DNA of 64,000 nt from Streptomyces sp. SolWspMP-5a-2 (GCF_900091845.1 NZ_FMCI01000204.1:25822-89821), one strand, 5' to 3'; counted from the first letter of the stretch, positions 27,874 through 36,850 are shown. The notes: generated by a model not told the origin, from the letters alone. A program made the numbers and translations.

Positions 27874-28128
27874 GACGGATGACGTCCAGGTGGCTCGTGT
27901 CAGGGGAGGGAGGAGAAGGGCCGGGGAGCAGGGAGAGAGGGCCGGTAAGGAAGGGGAGGCAGGTGTTCCGCGAGCGGCGGTGGCAGCAAACCGTGCAAGG
28001 TTCCCCGCGAGGCGGGGTCGGGGGCAAGGGGTTTTCCGTCGCCTCGTACGGAATCGGCTGCCGGGAGCACCGGCCCCTATCCACCGAACTGGGCGCAATC
28101 GTCCGGAACGTGGTGTCACTATGGGCCG

Positions 28129-28995
28129 ATGCACAACGCACTGCGCGCGACGGTCGCGACGGCCGCCCTCGGGACCTTGCTGGCGCTGACTGCGGCATGC
28201 GGCCCCGCCGGAGGCACCAGCGACGGCGGCACCGCCCACCCGGAAGCCACCGCCCGCACTGACGGGACGGGCAGCACCGGCGGCACCCGAGGGACGGCAG
28301 AGGGACGACGAGGAGAGGCGGGCCCCAGCGGGTCGGGGACGGTGAAGGGCCCGCCTGCGGACGCGACGTCCCCCGGGGCGGGCGTCTGGACCGGAGCCGC
28401 CGTCACCGAGCAACTGCCGGGGATCGGAGCCTGGTTGCGGCACCGGATTCCCGCAAACACCCGGCAGGTCGTCGCCGTCTACGGGAGCGGATCCGACTCG
28501 GCGGACTCGACGGTCGTGCTCTACACGAAGCGGGGAGCGGCCTGGGCCAGGACCTCGTCCTGGCCCGCGCACAACGGGAAGCGGGGGTGGACCATGGACC
28601 ACCACGAGGGCGACAGGCGCAGCCCGGTCGGGGTGTTCACGCTCACGGACGCGGGCGGTGTGCTCCCGGACCCCGGGTCCAGGCTGCCCTACACCCGCTC
28701 CGCGTCCTTCGCCGCCCCGCGCTGGTGGGCCGAATCCCACTGGCACGACTTCGACTACGTGATCGCCATCGACTACAACCGGGTCAGGGGGAACCCGCCC
28801 GACGATCCGACCCGTCCCGAAGGGGAGTCCCGGGGCGGCGGGATCTGGCTGCACATGGACCACGGCAGCGGCACCTCGGGCTGCGTGAGTCTGTCCGAGG
28901 ACGGGATGCGGTCCCTGCTGCGCACCCTCGATCAGGACCGCCACCCCGTGGTGGTGATGGGGGACAGGGCGTCTCTCGCGGCGCGGGAGGAGTGA
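28129..28995 (+). CDS. L,D-transpeptidase-like lipoprotein
   Basis: This 288-residue secreted protein has a lipoprotein signal (hydrophobic core, lipobox LTAAC with Cys24), a Gly/Thr/Ser-rich linker to about residue 90, and a C-terminal YkuD-like domain. The catalytic signature is WLHMDHGSGTSGCVSLSEDGM (about 242-262), carrying the conserved His and the nucleophilic Cys of the HGS...SGC motif. Such enzymes make 3-3 cross-links in peptidoglycan or attach proteins; bacterial members of this sub-branch are often uncharacterised. It is divergent from the ABC exporter operon across about 255 bp. Confidence 0.85.
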   Translation: MHNALRATVATAALGTLLALTAACGPAGGTSDGGTAHPEATARTDGTGSTGGTRGTAEGRRGEAGPSGSGTVKGPPADATSPGAGVWTGAAVTEQLPGIGAWLRHRIPANTRQVVAVYGSGSDSADSTVVLYTKRGAAWARTSSWPAHNGKRGWTMDHHEGDRRSPVGVFTLTDAGGVLPDPGSRLPYTRSASFAAPRWWAESHWHDFDYVIAIDYNRVRGNPPDDPTRPEGESRGGGIWLHMDHGSGTSGCVSLSEDGMRSLLRTLDQDRHPVVVMGDRASLAAREE

Positions 28996-29067
28996 CGGGC
29001 GGGGGCCGGGAGGAGGGGCGGGGGAGGCGGCATTGCGGAGGTCGGCGGCACCCCGTAGAACACGGCC

Positions 29068-30729
29068 ATGAAGAGACGATTAATCATGTCCATGCTCACC
29101 GGCACGCTTCTCGTCGTGGGCACGCTGTTCGGGACGGTCCCGGCCCGAGCGGTTGACGTCCCGGCCGAGTTCGGCACCGACTGGCACGACCCGGTGACGG
29201 CGGCACCGGCCGTGGGCAAGCCCGCCGGGAAGTCCTGCCGGGTGACGCTCGTCCGGGCGGCGTTCCGCGACTTCACGCCCTACCGGGGGACCTACACCCC
29301 GCCCACCGGGTGCGGCACCCGGTGGAGCAAGGTCGTGCTGCGGCTCGACGGGAAGGTCAAGGGACGGCAGTACGACCGGCTCGGATACCTCCACGTCGGC
29401 GGGGTGGAAGTGCTGCGCACCTCGACACCGGAGCCCTCGCCCGACGGCATCGCGTGGTCGGTCGAGAAGGACGTCACGCGCTACAGCGACACCTTCCGGG
29501 GCGCCAGGGACGTCGAGATGCTCATCGGGAACGTCGTCGACGACATGTACACGGGCGTGATCGACGTCGAGGTCACCCTGACCTTCTACGCCGGGCGGCC
29601 CACGGCAGCCCCCGACCGGGCGCACGGCCTCGCAGAAGGTGCCCCCGACCGGGCACGCGGTCACGGCGAAGGCGTCCCCGACCGGGTGCTCACCCTCGGG
29701 GAGGGCGGCACCGTCACCACCCCGCGCAATAGCGAGCGCGTCGTCGCCGAGGTCTACGCGACCGGGTCGGGCGGCGGCTGCGAGGAGTTCTGGTACCTGA
29801 CCGTGCCCGACTCCGCGCCCTACTCCTGCCAGGCCGACGGCGGGCCCTACCGCGAGGTGGACATCTCGGTCGACGGGCAACTCGCCGGGACGGCCGCGCC
29901 GTTCCCGCACGTGTGGACCGGAGGCTGGTCCAACCCCTTCCTCTGGTACGTGATCCCGGGCCCGCGCGCCTTCGACGTGCGGCCGATCGAGTACGACCTG
30001 ACCCCCTTCGCCGGGCTGCTCAACGACGGGCGCCCGCACCGCGTCGAGGTCACCGTGGCCGGGGTTCCCGAGGGGCAGAGCGGGTGGAGTGCCCCGGTGA
30101 ACGTGCTGGTGTGGCAGGACGCCGGCCGCGCGCACGTCACGGGGAAGCTGACCGCGCACCGGGCCGGGACTCTCGTCAACTCATCGACGTACACGCCCGG
30201 TTCGACGGAGCGGGTCGACACGGAGGGGGCGTACGGGCTGACGGTCGCCGGGTACGTGGACACCTCGCACGGCCGGGTCACCACCACCGTCACCCGCGCT
30301 CTGGCCACCACCTCCACGCACCGCTGGACGGACGGGGAGGACATGGACCGGCTCGACGGGCGTTGGAGCGACGACGAGTCGGTGACGGTGGACGACGGGC
30401 GGTCGCCGTCCCGGACCACCCGGACACACCGGACGTACACGATGAACGGCGTCACCACGGTCGGCGCCGACGCCCGGCTGCGGAGCGAGATGACCCTCGG
30501 CGACCGGGCCGCCGTGACCGAGTCGGCGGGTGGACGGCGGGTCGGCTGGTCGAGGCTCGACGACACCTACACGGGTGACGCGACGTACACCACCGGGGTG
30601 CCCCGCGAGGAACGGCACGCGGTCGGGACGACGCGGGAGCGCTACCGGCTCCACGGCTCCGACGGTTGCCACGACCGCACGGTGACCACCGTCCAGGGGG
30701 TGCTCACGCAGGACCGCGTCCGCTGCTGA
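29068..30729 (+). CDS. Secreted PNGase A-like glycoamidase
   Basis: This 553-residue exported protein has a signal peptide (MKRRLIMSMLTGTLLVVGTLFGTVPARA). The sequence matches the peptide-N4-(N-acetyl-beta-glucosaminyl)asparagine amidase A family: RWSKVVLRLDGKVKGRQYDR, YLHVGGVEVLRTSTPEP, WSVEKDVTRYSDTF and GNVVDDMYTGVIDVEVTLTFY are its N-terminal hallmarks, followed by EEFWYLTVPD and PYREVDISVDG. Characterised family members remove N-glycans from glycoproteins. A linker of three imperfect Pro-Asp-Arg repeats (about 185-215) is unusual. A strong hairpin follows the stop. Confidence 0.8.
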   Translation: MKRRLIMSMLTGTLLVVGTLFGTVPARAVDVPAEFGTDWHDPVTAAPAVGKPAGKSCRVTLVRAAFRDFTPYRGTYTPPTGCGTRWSKVVLRLDGKVKGRQYDRLGYLHVGGVEVLRTSTPEPSPDGIAWSVEKDVTRYSDTFRGARDVEMLIGNVVDDMYTGVIDVEVTLTFYAGRPTAAPDRAHGLAEGAPDRARGHGEGVPDRVLTLGEGGTVTTPRNSERVVAEVYATGSGGGCEEFWYLTVPDSAPYSCQADGGPYREVDISVDGQLAGTAAPFPHVWTGGWSNPFLWYVIPGPRAFDVRPIEYDLTPFAGLLNDGRPHRVEVTVAGVPEGQSGWSAPVNVLVWQDAGRAHVTGKLTAHRAGTLVNSSTYTPGSTERVDTEGAYGLTVAGYVDTSHGRVTTTVTRALATTSTHRWTDGEDMDRLDGRWSDDESVTVDDGRSPSRTTRTHRTYTMNGVTTVGADARLRSEMTLGDRAAVTESAGGRRVGWSRLDDTYTGDATYTTGVPREERHAVGTTRERYRLHGSDGCHDRTVTTVQGVLTQDRVRC

Positions 30730-30741
30730 CCGACGGGTCGG

Positions 30742-30780
30742 CCGTCCCCTCTCCGGGAAGCGCACCGGAGGAGGGGACGG
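30742..30780 (+). terminator. Strong hairpin terminator after the PNGase-like gene
   Basis: CCGTCCCCTC (30742-30751) and GAGGGGACGG (30771-30780) are perfect 10-bp arms with an inner CCGG/CCGG pair, starting 12 nt after the stop codon. Confidence 0.8.
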
Positions 30781-31100
30781 TCAGGGGCCCACGGCCGCTC
30801 GGCGAGCGGAGGCTCAGGAGGAGACGGAACCTGCCCGGCCCGGACGCCCTGCGTACGGCCGCGCCGCCGTGCCACCGGCCCACCTCCCGGCCTGACCCAG
30901 CGGCACGAGCCGCACTGACCCGTACCGCCCCACCCCGGCGTCGCGCCCCGCGTACGACCATGCCGCCGTGCCCTCGGCCCGTCCCCACCCCCGCCGCGAC
31001 GCCGTGTGCCACCGGCCCATCCACCGCCGCCCGGCCTGACCCAGCGGCACGAGCCGCACCACCCCACGCCGGCGCGCACCCCGGCACACCCCGCCCCGGC
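30781..31100. repeat. Intergenic region with a 30-bp direct repeat
   Basis: No gene is supported here. A 30-bp sequence beginning CCCGGCCTGACCCAG occurs identically at 30886-30915 and 31030-31059, 144 bp apart. GTGCCACCGGCCCA precedes both copies at slightly different distances, and a more degenerate third version lies between them, so the region looks like a decayed tandem duplication. It sits between the 3' ends of the PNGase-like and MarR genes. Confidence 0.7.
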
Positions 31101-31697
31101 TCAGTGCGGCACCCGCTCCTGCCCACCGGATCGGTGCTCTCCAGATCCGTGCTCGCCAGGCCCATGTCCGCCAGCGCCATGTCCGCCAGCCCCGCGCCCA
31201 CCAGACCCATGCTCGCCAGCCCCGTGCCCCTCCGGCCGGTGTGTCTCCGGCCCGTGCTGGTCCGTCGTGCCGTCCATCAGGGTGTCGAGGAGTCCGCCGA
31301 GTTCCCTGCGCTGTTCGTCGGAGAGGGCCCCGAGGATCTCCTCGGCCGCCGAGCGCCGCGCCCCGCGCAACCGGCCGAGCGCGCGCCGTCCGTCCTCGGT
31401 CAGCTCGACGCGGATCACCCGGCGGTTGGACGGATCCGGCGCCCGCCGCACCTTGCCGCCCGCCTCCAGACCGTCGACCAGGGTCGTGATCGCGCGGGGG
31501 ACCACCTCCAGGCGTTCCGCGAGGTCGGCCATGCGCGGCGGCGAGCCGTAGTGCGCCAGCGTGCGCAGCAGCCGGGACTGCGCCGGCGTGACGCCGAGCC
31601 CGCACTCCTCGATGTGCCGCTTCTGGATGCGGTGCACCCGGCGGGTGAGCCGCAGCAGCTGTTCGGCGAGCTGGCTGTCGGAATCGGACGTGGTCAT
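31101..31697 (-). CDS. MarR-family regulator with His/Gly-rich tail
   Basis: This 198-residue regulator has a normal MarR winged helix over residues about 25-135 (LGVTPAQSRLLRTLAHYGSPPRMADLAERLEVVPRAITTLVDGLEAGGKVRR). The last 50 residues are an unusual tail of HGxGEHGSGG-like repeats with about ten histidines, which could bind metal. It is divergent from an ABC exporter gene, and a perfect palindrome lies between the two starts. It most likely represses itself and the exporter in response to an exported compound. Confidence 0.9.
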   Translation of the reverse strand: MTTSDSDSQLAEQLLRLTRRVHRIQKRHIEECGLGVTPAQSRLLRTLAHYGSPPRMADLAERLEVVPRAITTLVDGLEAGGKVRRAPDPSNRRVIRVELTEDGRRALGRLRGARRSAAEEILGALSDEQRRELGGLLDTLMDGTTDQHGPETHRPEGHGAGEHGSGGRGAGGHGAGGHGPGEHGSGEHRSGGQERVPH

Positions 31698-31719
31698 GAG
31701 GGAACAATAACAGGACTCT

Positions 31720-31748
31720 GCTCATTGTGAACATAGGTAACAATGAGC
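31720..31748. promoter_or_regulatory. Perfect palindrome, probable MarR operator
   Basis: GCTCATTGT (31720-31728) and ACAATGAGC (31740-31748) are perfect 9-bp inverted arms with an 11-nt spacer, in an AT-rich gap between the MarR start (31697) and the exporter start (31811). GAACAATAACA at 31702 resembles a further half-site. The placement fits simultaneous control of both genes. Confidence 0.75.
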
Positions 31749-31810
31749 TAAGCTCCGTGAGACCTCGTTTCCGACGAAGAAACCCCGTATCCGACGAACC
31801 TAGGAGTCCA

Positions 31811-33613
31811 TTGCCTCCCGATCTCGAAACCCGCTGGACACCGCCGACCGACGCCGACGGGCAGCCCCGGCAGGTCCGCCGTATCCTCCGTCTCTTCCGC
31901 CCCTACCGCGCCAGGCTCGCGATCGTCGGCCTGCTGGTGGGCGCCGCCTCACTGGTCTCGGTGGCCACCCCGTTCCTCCTGAAGGAGACGCTCGACGTCG
32001 CGATCCCGCAGGGCCGCACCGGGCTGCTCAGCCTGCTCGCCCTCGGTATGATCCTCAGCGCCGTCCTCAGCAGCGTCTTCGGCGTCCTGCAGACCCTGAT
32101 ATCGACCACGGTCGGCCAGCGGGTCATGCACGACCTGCGCACCGCCGTCTACGACCGGCTCCAGCGCATGTCGCTGGCCTTCTTCACCCGGACCCGCACC
32201 GGCGAGGTCCAGTCCCGCATCGCCAACGACATCGGCGGCATGCAGGCCACCGTGACCTCCACCGCGACCTCGCTGGTCTCCAACGCGACCAGCGTCATCG
32301 CCACGATCGTCGCGATGATCGCCCTCGACTGGCGGCTGACCGTCGTCTCGCTGCTCCTGCTCCCCGTCTTCGTGTGGATCAGCAGGCGCGTCGGCAACGA
32401 ACGCAAGAAGATCACCACCCAGCGCCAGAAGCAGATGGCGGCGATGGCCGCGACGGTCACCGAGTCGCTCTCCGTCAGCGGCATCCTGCTGGGCCGCACG
32501 ATGGGCCGCACCGACTCGCTCACCCGCTCCTTCGCGGAGGAGTCCGAGCAACTGGTGGACCTGGAGGTCCGGTCGAACATGGCCGGGCGCTGGCGGATGG
32601 CCGTCATCACGATGGTGATGGCCGCGATGCCCGCGGTCATCTACTGGACGGCGGGCATGGTGCTGCGCACGGGCGGACCGCAGACGTCGATCGGCACGAT
32701 CGTCGCCTTCGTCTCGCTCCAGCAGGGCCTGTTCCGGCCCGCGGTCAGCCTGCTGTCGACCGGCGTGCAGATACAGACCTCGCTCGCCCTCTTCCAGCGC
32801 ATCTTCGAGTACCTGGACCTGCCGATCGACATCACCGAACGGGAGCGCCCGGTGCGCCTCGACCGGATCAGGGGCGAGATCCGCTTCGAGAACGTCGAGT
32901 TCCGCTACGACGACCAGGGCGCCGCGATCCTCGACGGCATCGACATCGGCGTCCCCGCGGGCGACAGCCTCGCCGTCGTCGGCCCGACCGGCGCGGGCAA
33001 GTCGACCTTCGGCCACCTGGTGCCGAGGCTCTACGATGTCACCGGCGGCCGGGTCACCCTGGACGGCGTCGACGTGCGCGACCTCGACTTCGACACCCTC
33101 GCCCGCGCGATCGGCGTCGTCTCCCAGGAGACGTACCTCTTCCACGCGACCGTCGCCGAGAACCTGCGCTTCGCCAAGCCCGACGCCACCGACGAGGAGC
33201 TGCGGGCGGCGGCCAGGGCCGCGCAGATAGACGACCACATCACGGCCCTGCCCGACGGGTACGACACCGTCGTCGGCGAGCGCGGCCACCGGTTCTCCGG
33301 TGGTGAGAAGCAGCGCCTCGCCATCGCCAGGACCATCCTGCGGGACCCGCCGGTGCTGATCCTCGACGAGGCGACCAGCGCCCTGGACACCCGCACCGAG
33401 GCCGCCGTGCAGGACGCGATAGACGCCCTGTCCGCCGACCGCACCACCATCACCATCGCGCACCGTCTCTCCACCGTCCGCGACGCCGACCAGATCGTGG
33501 TCCTCGACTCCGGGCGGCTGGCCGAGCGCGGCACCCACGCGGAGCTGATGGAGCGGGACGGACGATACGCGGCTCTCGTACGCCGAGACGCCCAACTGGA
33601 ACCGACAAGCTGA
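31811..33613 (+). CDS. ABC exporter, fused membrane and ATPase domains
   Basis: This 600-residue half-transporter has six transmembrane helices and a complete nucleotide-binding domain: Walker A VGPTGAGKST, Q-loop VVSQETYLF, signature RFSGGEKQRLAIAR, Walker B VLILDEATSALD and switch IAHRLST. It should homodimerise and export drugs, lipids or peptides. The TTG at 31811 with AGGAG 4 nt upstream is chosen over a GTG at 31727, because the latter has no ribosome binding site and would place coding sequence inside the operator. Regulation by the divergent MarR protein is likely. Confidence 0.92.
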   Translation: MPPDLETRWTPPTDADGQPRQVRRILRLFRPYRARLAIVGLLVGAASLVSVATPFLLKETLDVAIPQGRTGLLSLLALGMILSAVLSSVFGVLQTLISTTVGQRVMHDLRTAVYDRLQRMSLAFFTRTRTGEVQSRIANDIGGMQATVTSTATSLVSNATSVIATIVAMIALDWRLTVVSLLLLPVFVWISRRVGNERKKITTQRQKQMAAMAATVTESLSVSGILLGRTMGRTDSLTRSFAEESEQLVDLEVRSNMAGRWRMAVITMVMAAMPAVIYWTAGMVLRTGGPQTSIGTIVAFVSLQQGLFRPAVSLLSTGVQIQTSLALFQRIFEYLDLPIDITERERPVRLDRIRGEIRFENVEFRYDDQGAAILDGIDIGVPAGDSLAVVGPTGAGKSTFGHLVPRLYDVTGGRVTLDGVDVRDLDFDTLARAIGVVSQETYLFHATVAENLRFAKPDATDEELRAAARAAQIDDHITALPDGYDTVVGERGHRFSGGEKQRLAIARTILRDPPVLILDEATSALDTRTEAAVQDAIDALSADRTTITIAHRLSTVRDADQIVVLDSGRLAERGTHAELMERDGRYAALVRRDAQLEPTS

Positions 33614-33656
33614 AGATATGTCGGAATTGTGACCACATGCGGGTTAACGTGCCCGT

Positions 33657-34502
33657 ATGCAGATCAACACTCCGCCTCGGAGCACGATTCGACTGACGCG
33701 CCGGGGCCGTCTCGCCCTCATCGCGACCGGAGCCGTCGTGGCCGCTACCGCCGTGGCGGTGCCGCTGCTCACCTCGGGTGACGACGAGGACGCCCGGCCC
33801 ACCTCGCTGGTGATCCCGGAGGGATGGCGCTCGGGCCAGGTCTACGACGCCATCGACAAAGCCCTCGCGCTGCCCCCGGGCAGCGCCAAGAAGACCCTCA
33901 CCAAGGCGGCCCTGAAACTGCCGAGCGAGGCGGAGGGCAACCCGGAGGGCTACCTCTTCCCTGCCACGTACCCGCTCGCCGAGAAGACGACGCCGGAGTC
34001 GCTGCTCACGGCCATGGTGCGCACCGCCGACAAGAAGTTCAACGGCGCCCCGGTCTCGGCCGGTGCCCAGCGCAACGCGATGAACGTCTACCAGGCGGTG
34101 ACCGTCGCGAGCCTCGTGCAGGCCGAGGCCGCCACCCCGGAGGACATGGGCAAGGTGGCCAGGGTGGTCTTCAACCGCCTGGAGCGCGGGATGCCGCTCC
34201 AACTGGACTCGACCGTCAACTACGCCTTGAACCGCACCACGTTGAAGACCACCGAGAGCGACACGCGGATCGACAGCCCCTACAACTCGTACCAGCGGAT
34301 GGGACTTCCGCCCACGCCGATCGACAACCCGGGCGAGGAGGCGATGCGGGCCGCGATCAGTCCGACGCCGGGCGACTGGCTCTACTTCGTCACCGTCAAG
34401 CCGGGCGACACCCGGTTCACGTCGAGTTACGAGGAACACCAGCGCAACGTCGCGGAGTTCAACGCCGCCCAGAAGAAGGCCAGTCCGCAGCCGACGAAGT
34501 GA
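33657..34502 (+). CDS. MltG/YceG-like endolytic transglycosylase
   Basis: This 281-residue protein has a short basic N-terminus, one membrane anchor (residues about 19-40) and an extracytoplasmic YceG domain: LVIPEGWRSGQVYDAID, GNPEGYLFPATYPL, ASLVQAEAATPEDMGKVARVVFNRLERGMPLQLDSTVNYAL and SPYNSYQRMGLPPTPIDNPG. MltG cleaves nascent glycan strands; the catalytic glutamate is probably the one in QAEA. The protein is shorter than typical MltG, lacking a long N-terminal region, and may be a paralogue. No ribosome binding site is visible, so it may be translated from a very short leader. Confidence 0.87.
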   Translation: MQINTPPRSTIRLTRRGRLALIATGAVVAATAVAVPLLTSGDDEDARPTSLVIPEGWRSGQVYDAIDKALALPPGSAKKTLTKAALKLPSEAEGNPEGYLFPATYPLAEKTTPESLLTAMVRTADKKFNGAPVSAGAQRNAMNVYQAVTVASLVQAEAATPEDMGKVARVVFNRLERGMPLQLDSTVNYALNRTTLKTTESDTRIDSPYNSYQRMGLPPTPIDNPGEEAMRAAISPTPGDWLYFVTVKPGDTRFTSSYEEHQRNVAEFNAAQKKASPQPTK

Positions 34503-34511
34503 GCGGGCGCC

Positions 34512-34533
34512 CCGGCCGTCAGACGGCGGCCGG
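34512..34533. terminator. Nested palindrome between convergent genes
   Basis: CCGGCC...GGCCGG arms surround an inner GCCGTC-A-GACGGC palindrome, giving a compact hairpin just after the MltG-like stop and overlapping the last codons of the flavin monooxygenase gene. It is a probable shared terminator. Confidence 0.4.
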
Positions 34534-35601
34534 TGCCAGCGGCTCCTCGGCCAGCAGCCGCCTGATGTCCCGCACGGCCGCCCGGCCCGCCCGGTTGGCA
34601 CCGATGGTGGAGGCGGACGGGCCGTAACCGACCAGGTGGATCCGCGGATCGGCGACCGCGCGGGTGCCCTCGACCCGGATGCCGCCGCCGGGTTCGCGTA
34701 GCCGCAGCGGCGCCAGATGGTCGACGGCGGCCCGGAAGCCGGTGGCCCAGAGGATGACGTCGGCCGCCACCCGCGTCCCGTCGGCCCAGGCGACGCCGTC
34801 CGGGGTGATCCGGTCGAACATCGGACGCCGGTCGAGGACCCCGTCCGCGAGGCCGCGCCGGATCGCGTCGTTGAGCGGCAGCCCGGTCACCGACACCACG
34901 CTCCTGGGCGGCAGCCCCCGCCTGACCCGCTCCTCCACCAGCGCGACGGCGGCCCGGCCCACGCTCTCGTCGAACGGGCCCTCGCGGAAGACCGGCGGGC
35001 GCCGGGTGACCCAGGTGGTGGCCGCGGCGTGCGGCGCGAGCTCCAGCAGGTGCTGCGTCCCGGACGCGCCGCCGCCCACCACGACCACCCGCAGCCCGGC
35101 GAACTCCTCGGGCCCGCGGTAGTCCGCGGTGTGCAACTGCCGCCCGCGGAAGGTCTCCTGGCCCGGATAGCGCGGCCAGAACGGCCGGTCCCAGGTGCCG
35201 GTCGCGTTGATCAGCGCGCGGGTCGACCAGACCCCGTCCGACGTCTCCACGCGCAGCCGTCCGCCCGTCCCCTCGCGGACCGCGCGCACCTCGACGGGAC
35301 GGCGCACCCGCAGGTCGAAGGCGCGCTCGTACCGCTCGAAGTACCCGCCGACCACCTCGGACGACGGCCGCGCGGGATCGGCGCCGGTCAGCTCCATGCC
35401 GGGCAGCGCGTGCATCCCGTGCACCGCGCCGTACGTCAGCGACGGCCAGCGGAACTGCCAGGCCCCGCCGGGCTTGGGCGCGTGGTCGAGCACCACGAAG
35501 TCCCGCTCCGGCTCGAACCCGGTGCGGCGCAGATGGTAGGCGGCGGACAGCCCTGCCTGCCCGGCACCCACCACGACGACCTCGACCTCGACCTCGCGCA
35601 T
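34519..35601 (-). CDS. Flavin-containing monooxygenase-like NAD(P)/FAD protein
   Basis: This 360-residue oxidoreductase of the CzcO/FMO type has an N-terminal FAD Rossmann motif GAGQAGLSAAYHLRRTG. A second dinucleotide-binding motif, VVVVGGGASGTQHLLEL (about 170-186), probably binds NADPH. INATGTWDRPFWP and the C-terminal DVILWATGFR (the ATG motif) are family hallmarks. It should use NADPH and oxygen to oxidise a nucleophilic N, S or carbonyl substrate that cannot be named. The start is ambiguous between ATG 35601 and GTG 35610. It follows a sulfonate-type importer operon on the same strand, so a sulfur-compound substrate is possible. Confidence 0.85.
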   Translation of the reverse strand: MREVEVEVVVVGAGQAGLSAAYHLRRTGFEPERDFVVLDHAPKPGGAWQFRWPSLTYGAVHGMHALPGMELTGADPARPSSEVVGGYFERYERAFDLRVRRPVEVRAVREGTGGRLRVETSDGVWSTRALINATGTWDRPFWPRYPGQETFRGRQLHTADYRGPEEFAGLRVVVVGGGASGTQHLLELAPHAAATTWVTRRPPVFREGPFDESVGRAAVALVEERVRRGLPPRSVVSVTGLPLNDAIRRGLADGVLDRRPMFDRITPDGVAWADGTRVAADVILWATGFRAAVDHLAPLRLREPGGGIRVEGTRAVADPRIHLVGYGPSASTIGANRAGRAAVRDIRRLLAEEPLAPAAV

Positions 35602-35679
35602 GTCGTTCACGCTTCTACCAACGGCGGCGGGGCCCCGGATCTTCCCCGGACGCCGTCCCGCCCGGTGCGCGGGGGTGAC

Positions 35680-35701
35680 GCCGGCGAGGCGCGACGCCGG
35701 C
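35680..35701 (-). terminator. Hairpin after the sulfonate-type importer operon
   Basis: GCCGGCG (35680-35686) and CGCCGGC (35695-35701) form a 7-bp stem with an 8-nt loop, about 25 nt beyond the substrate-binding protein stop. This is a modest candidate terminator. Confidence 0.45.
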
Positions 35702-35725
35702 CCTGGTCCGCGCCGTTGTGCCCGC

Positions 35726-36751
35726 TCACGAGTTCTCGGCGGGGCGCGGTGGCGCCGTCGACGCGGGCAGGCCGGCGTTGTAGCGGGTGTCCACGAAGCG
35801 GGCGAAGTCGACCTTGCCCGGGATCAGCCGCAGCGCCGTGAACGTGTCGGCGATCCGCTGCTCGGAGGCGACCAGCGGATCGTCCACCGCCACCGCGACC
35901 CGGCTCGCGTTGGTGCGCCGCACCGAGGCGAGCGCCACCTCGTAGGGCAGCCCGGTGTCCTTCGCCCAGACCTCGGCCCACTCCTTCTGGTGGCCGTGCA
36001 CCCAGTCGGTGGCCCGCCGCAGCCGCTCCAGGTAGTCCTTGACGGCCGCGGCCTTCCGCGGTTCCGTCAGCGCGCCCGGCGACGCCACCTGGAAGGTGAG
36101 CCCGTTGGTGACGCCCTTCCCGGTGGTGAGGACGCGACCCCGCCCGGATGTGAGGACCTGCGAGGTGTACGGGTCCCAGACGGCCCACGCGTCGACCTTG
36201 CCTGCGGTGAACGCGGCCAGCGCGTCGGCCGGTTGGAGGTACTTCACCCGGACGTTGCCGATGTCCAGCCCGGCGGCCTTCAGCGACGCCACCAACTGGT
36301 AGTGCGCGGACGACCCCTGGGCCACCGCGACGGACCTGCCCCGCAACTCGCGCGGGTCGGTGAGCTTCGAGCCGCCGGGGACCAGGAGGGCGTCGCCGTC
36401 GGACGTGCCGTGCCAGGCGGCCACGACCCTGATCCGGGAACCGGCGCCCGCCGCGAAGACCGGCGGGGTGTTGCCGACCCCGCCGATGTCGACGGCCCCG
36501 GCGTTCACCGCCTCCAGCAGGGGCGGGCCGGAGGTGAACGTCGACCACTTGATCCGGTAGCCGAGGCCCTTCAGCTCGCCCGCGGCCCGCAGGACGGCCT
36601 CGGAGCCGCCCTTCTGGTCGCCGACGTCGAGGGTGAGGGAGCCGGTGCCGTCGACGTCGGTACCCGCGTCGGAGGCGGAGCCCGCGCCGCAGGCCGTGAG
36701 CAGCAGGGCGAGGGGCAGGAGCAGGGCGGTGGGGGAGAGGAGTCGTCGCAT
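35726..36751 (-). CDS. SsuA/TauA-type substrate-binding lipoprotein
   Basis: This 341-residue ABC substrate-binding protein has a lipoprotein signal ending in LTAC (Cys21). The body matches the aliphatic sulfonate/nitrate/taurine family: LTLDVGDQKGG, LEAVNAGAVDIGGVGNTPPVFA, RGRSVAVAQGSSAHYQLVASLKAAGL and FTAGKVDAWAVWDPYTS. It captures the ligand outside the membrane for the permease and ATPase encoded just upstream. The cysteine-containing leader peptide before the operon favours sulfonates over nitrate. Confidence 0.88.
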   Translation of the reverse strand: MRRLLSPTALLLPLALLLTACGAGSASDAGTDVDGTGSLTLDVGDQKGGSEAVLRAAGELKGLGYRIKWSTFTSGPPLLEAVNAGAVDIGGVGNTPPVFAAGAGSRIRVVAAWHGTSDGDALLVPGGSKLTDPRELRGRSVAVAQGSSAHYQLVASLKAAGLDIGNVRVKYLQPADALAAFTAGKVDAWAVWDPYTSQVLTSGRGRVLTTGKGVTNGLTFQVASPGALTEPRKAAAVKDYLERLRRATDWVHGHQKEWAEVWAKDTGLPYEVALASVRRTNASRVAVAVDDPLVASEQRIADTFTALRLIPGKVDFARFVDTRYNAGLPASTAPPRPAENS

Positions 36752-36850
36752 GGGGGATCCGTTCTGCGGAGCTGGGGGGGGGCGGGTCCGTCGGGACGGG
36801 ACAGGGCGGTTGGGGCGCCGATCGTCAACGCGGGTGCGGGCGGGCGGGGT

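Noticed and set aside
28003..28017. CCCCGC-GAG-GCGGGG hairpin upstream of the L,D-transpeptidase-like gene
   Set aside because: It is not placed after any stop codon in a useful orientation, and short GC hairpins are expected by chance here, so it was not listed as a terminator.
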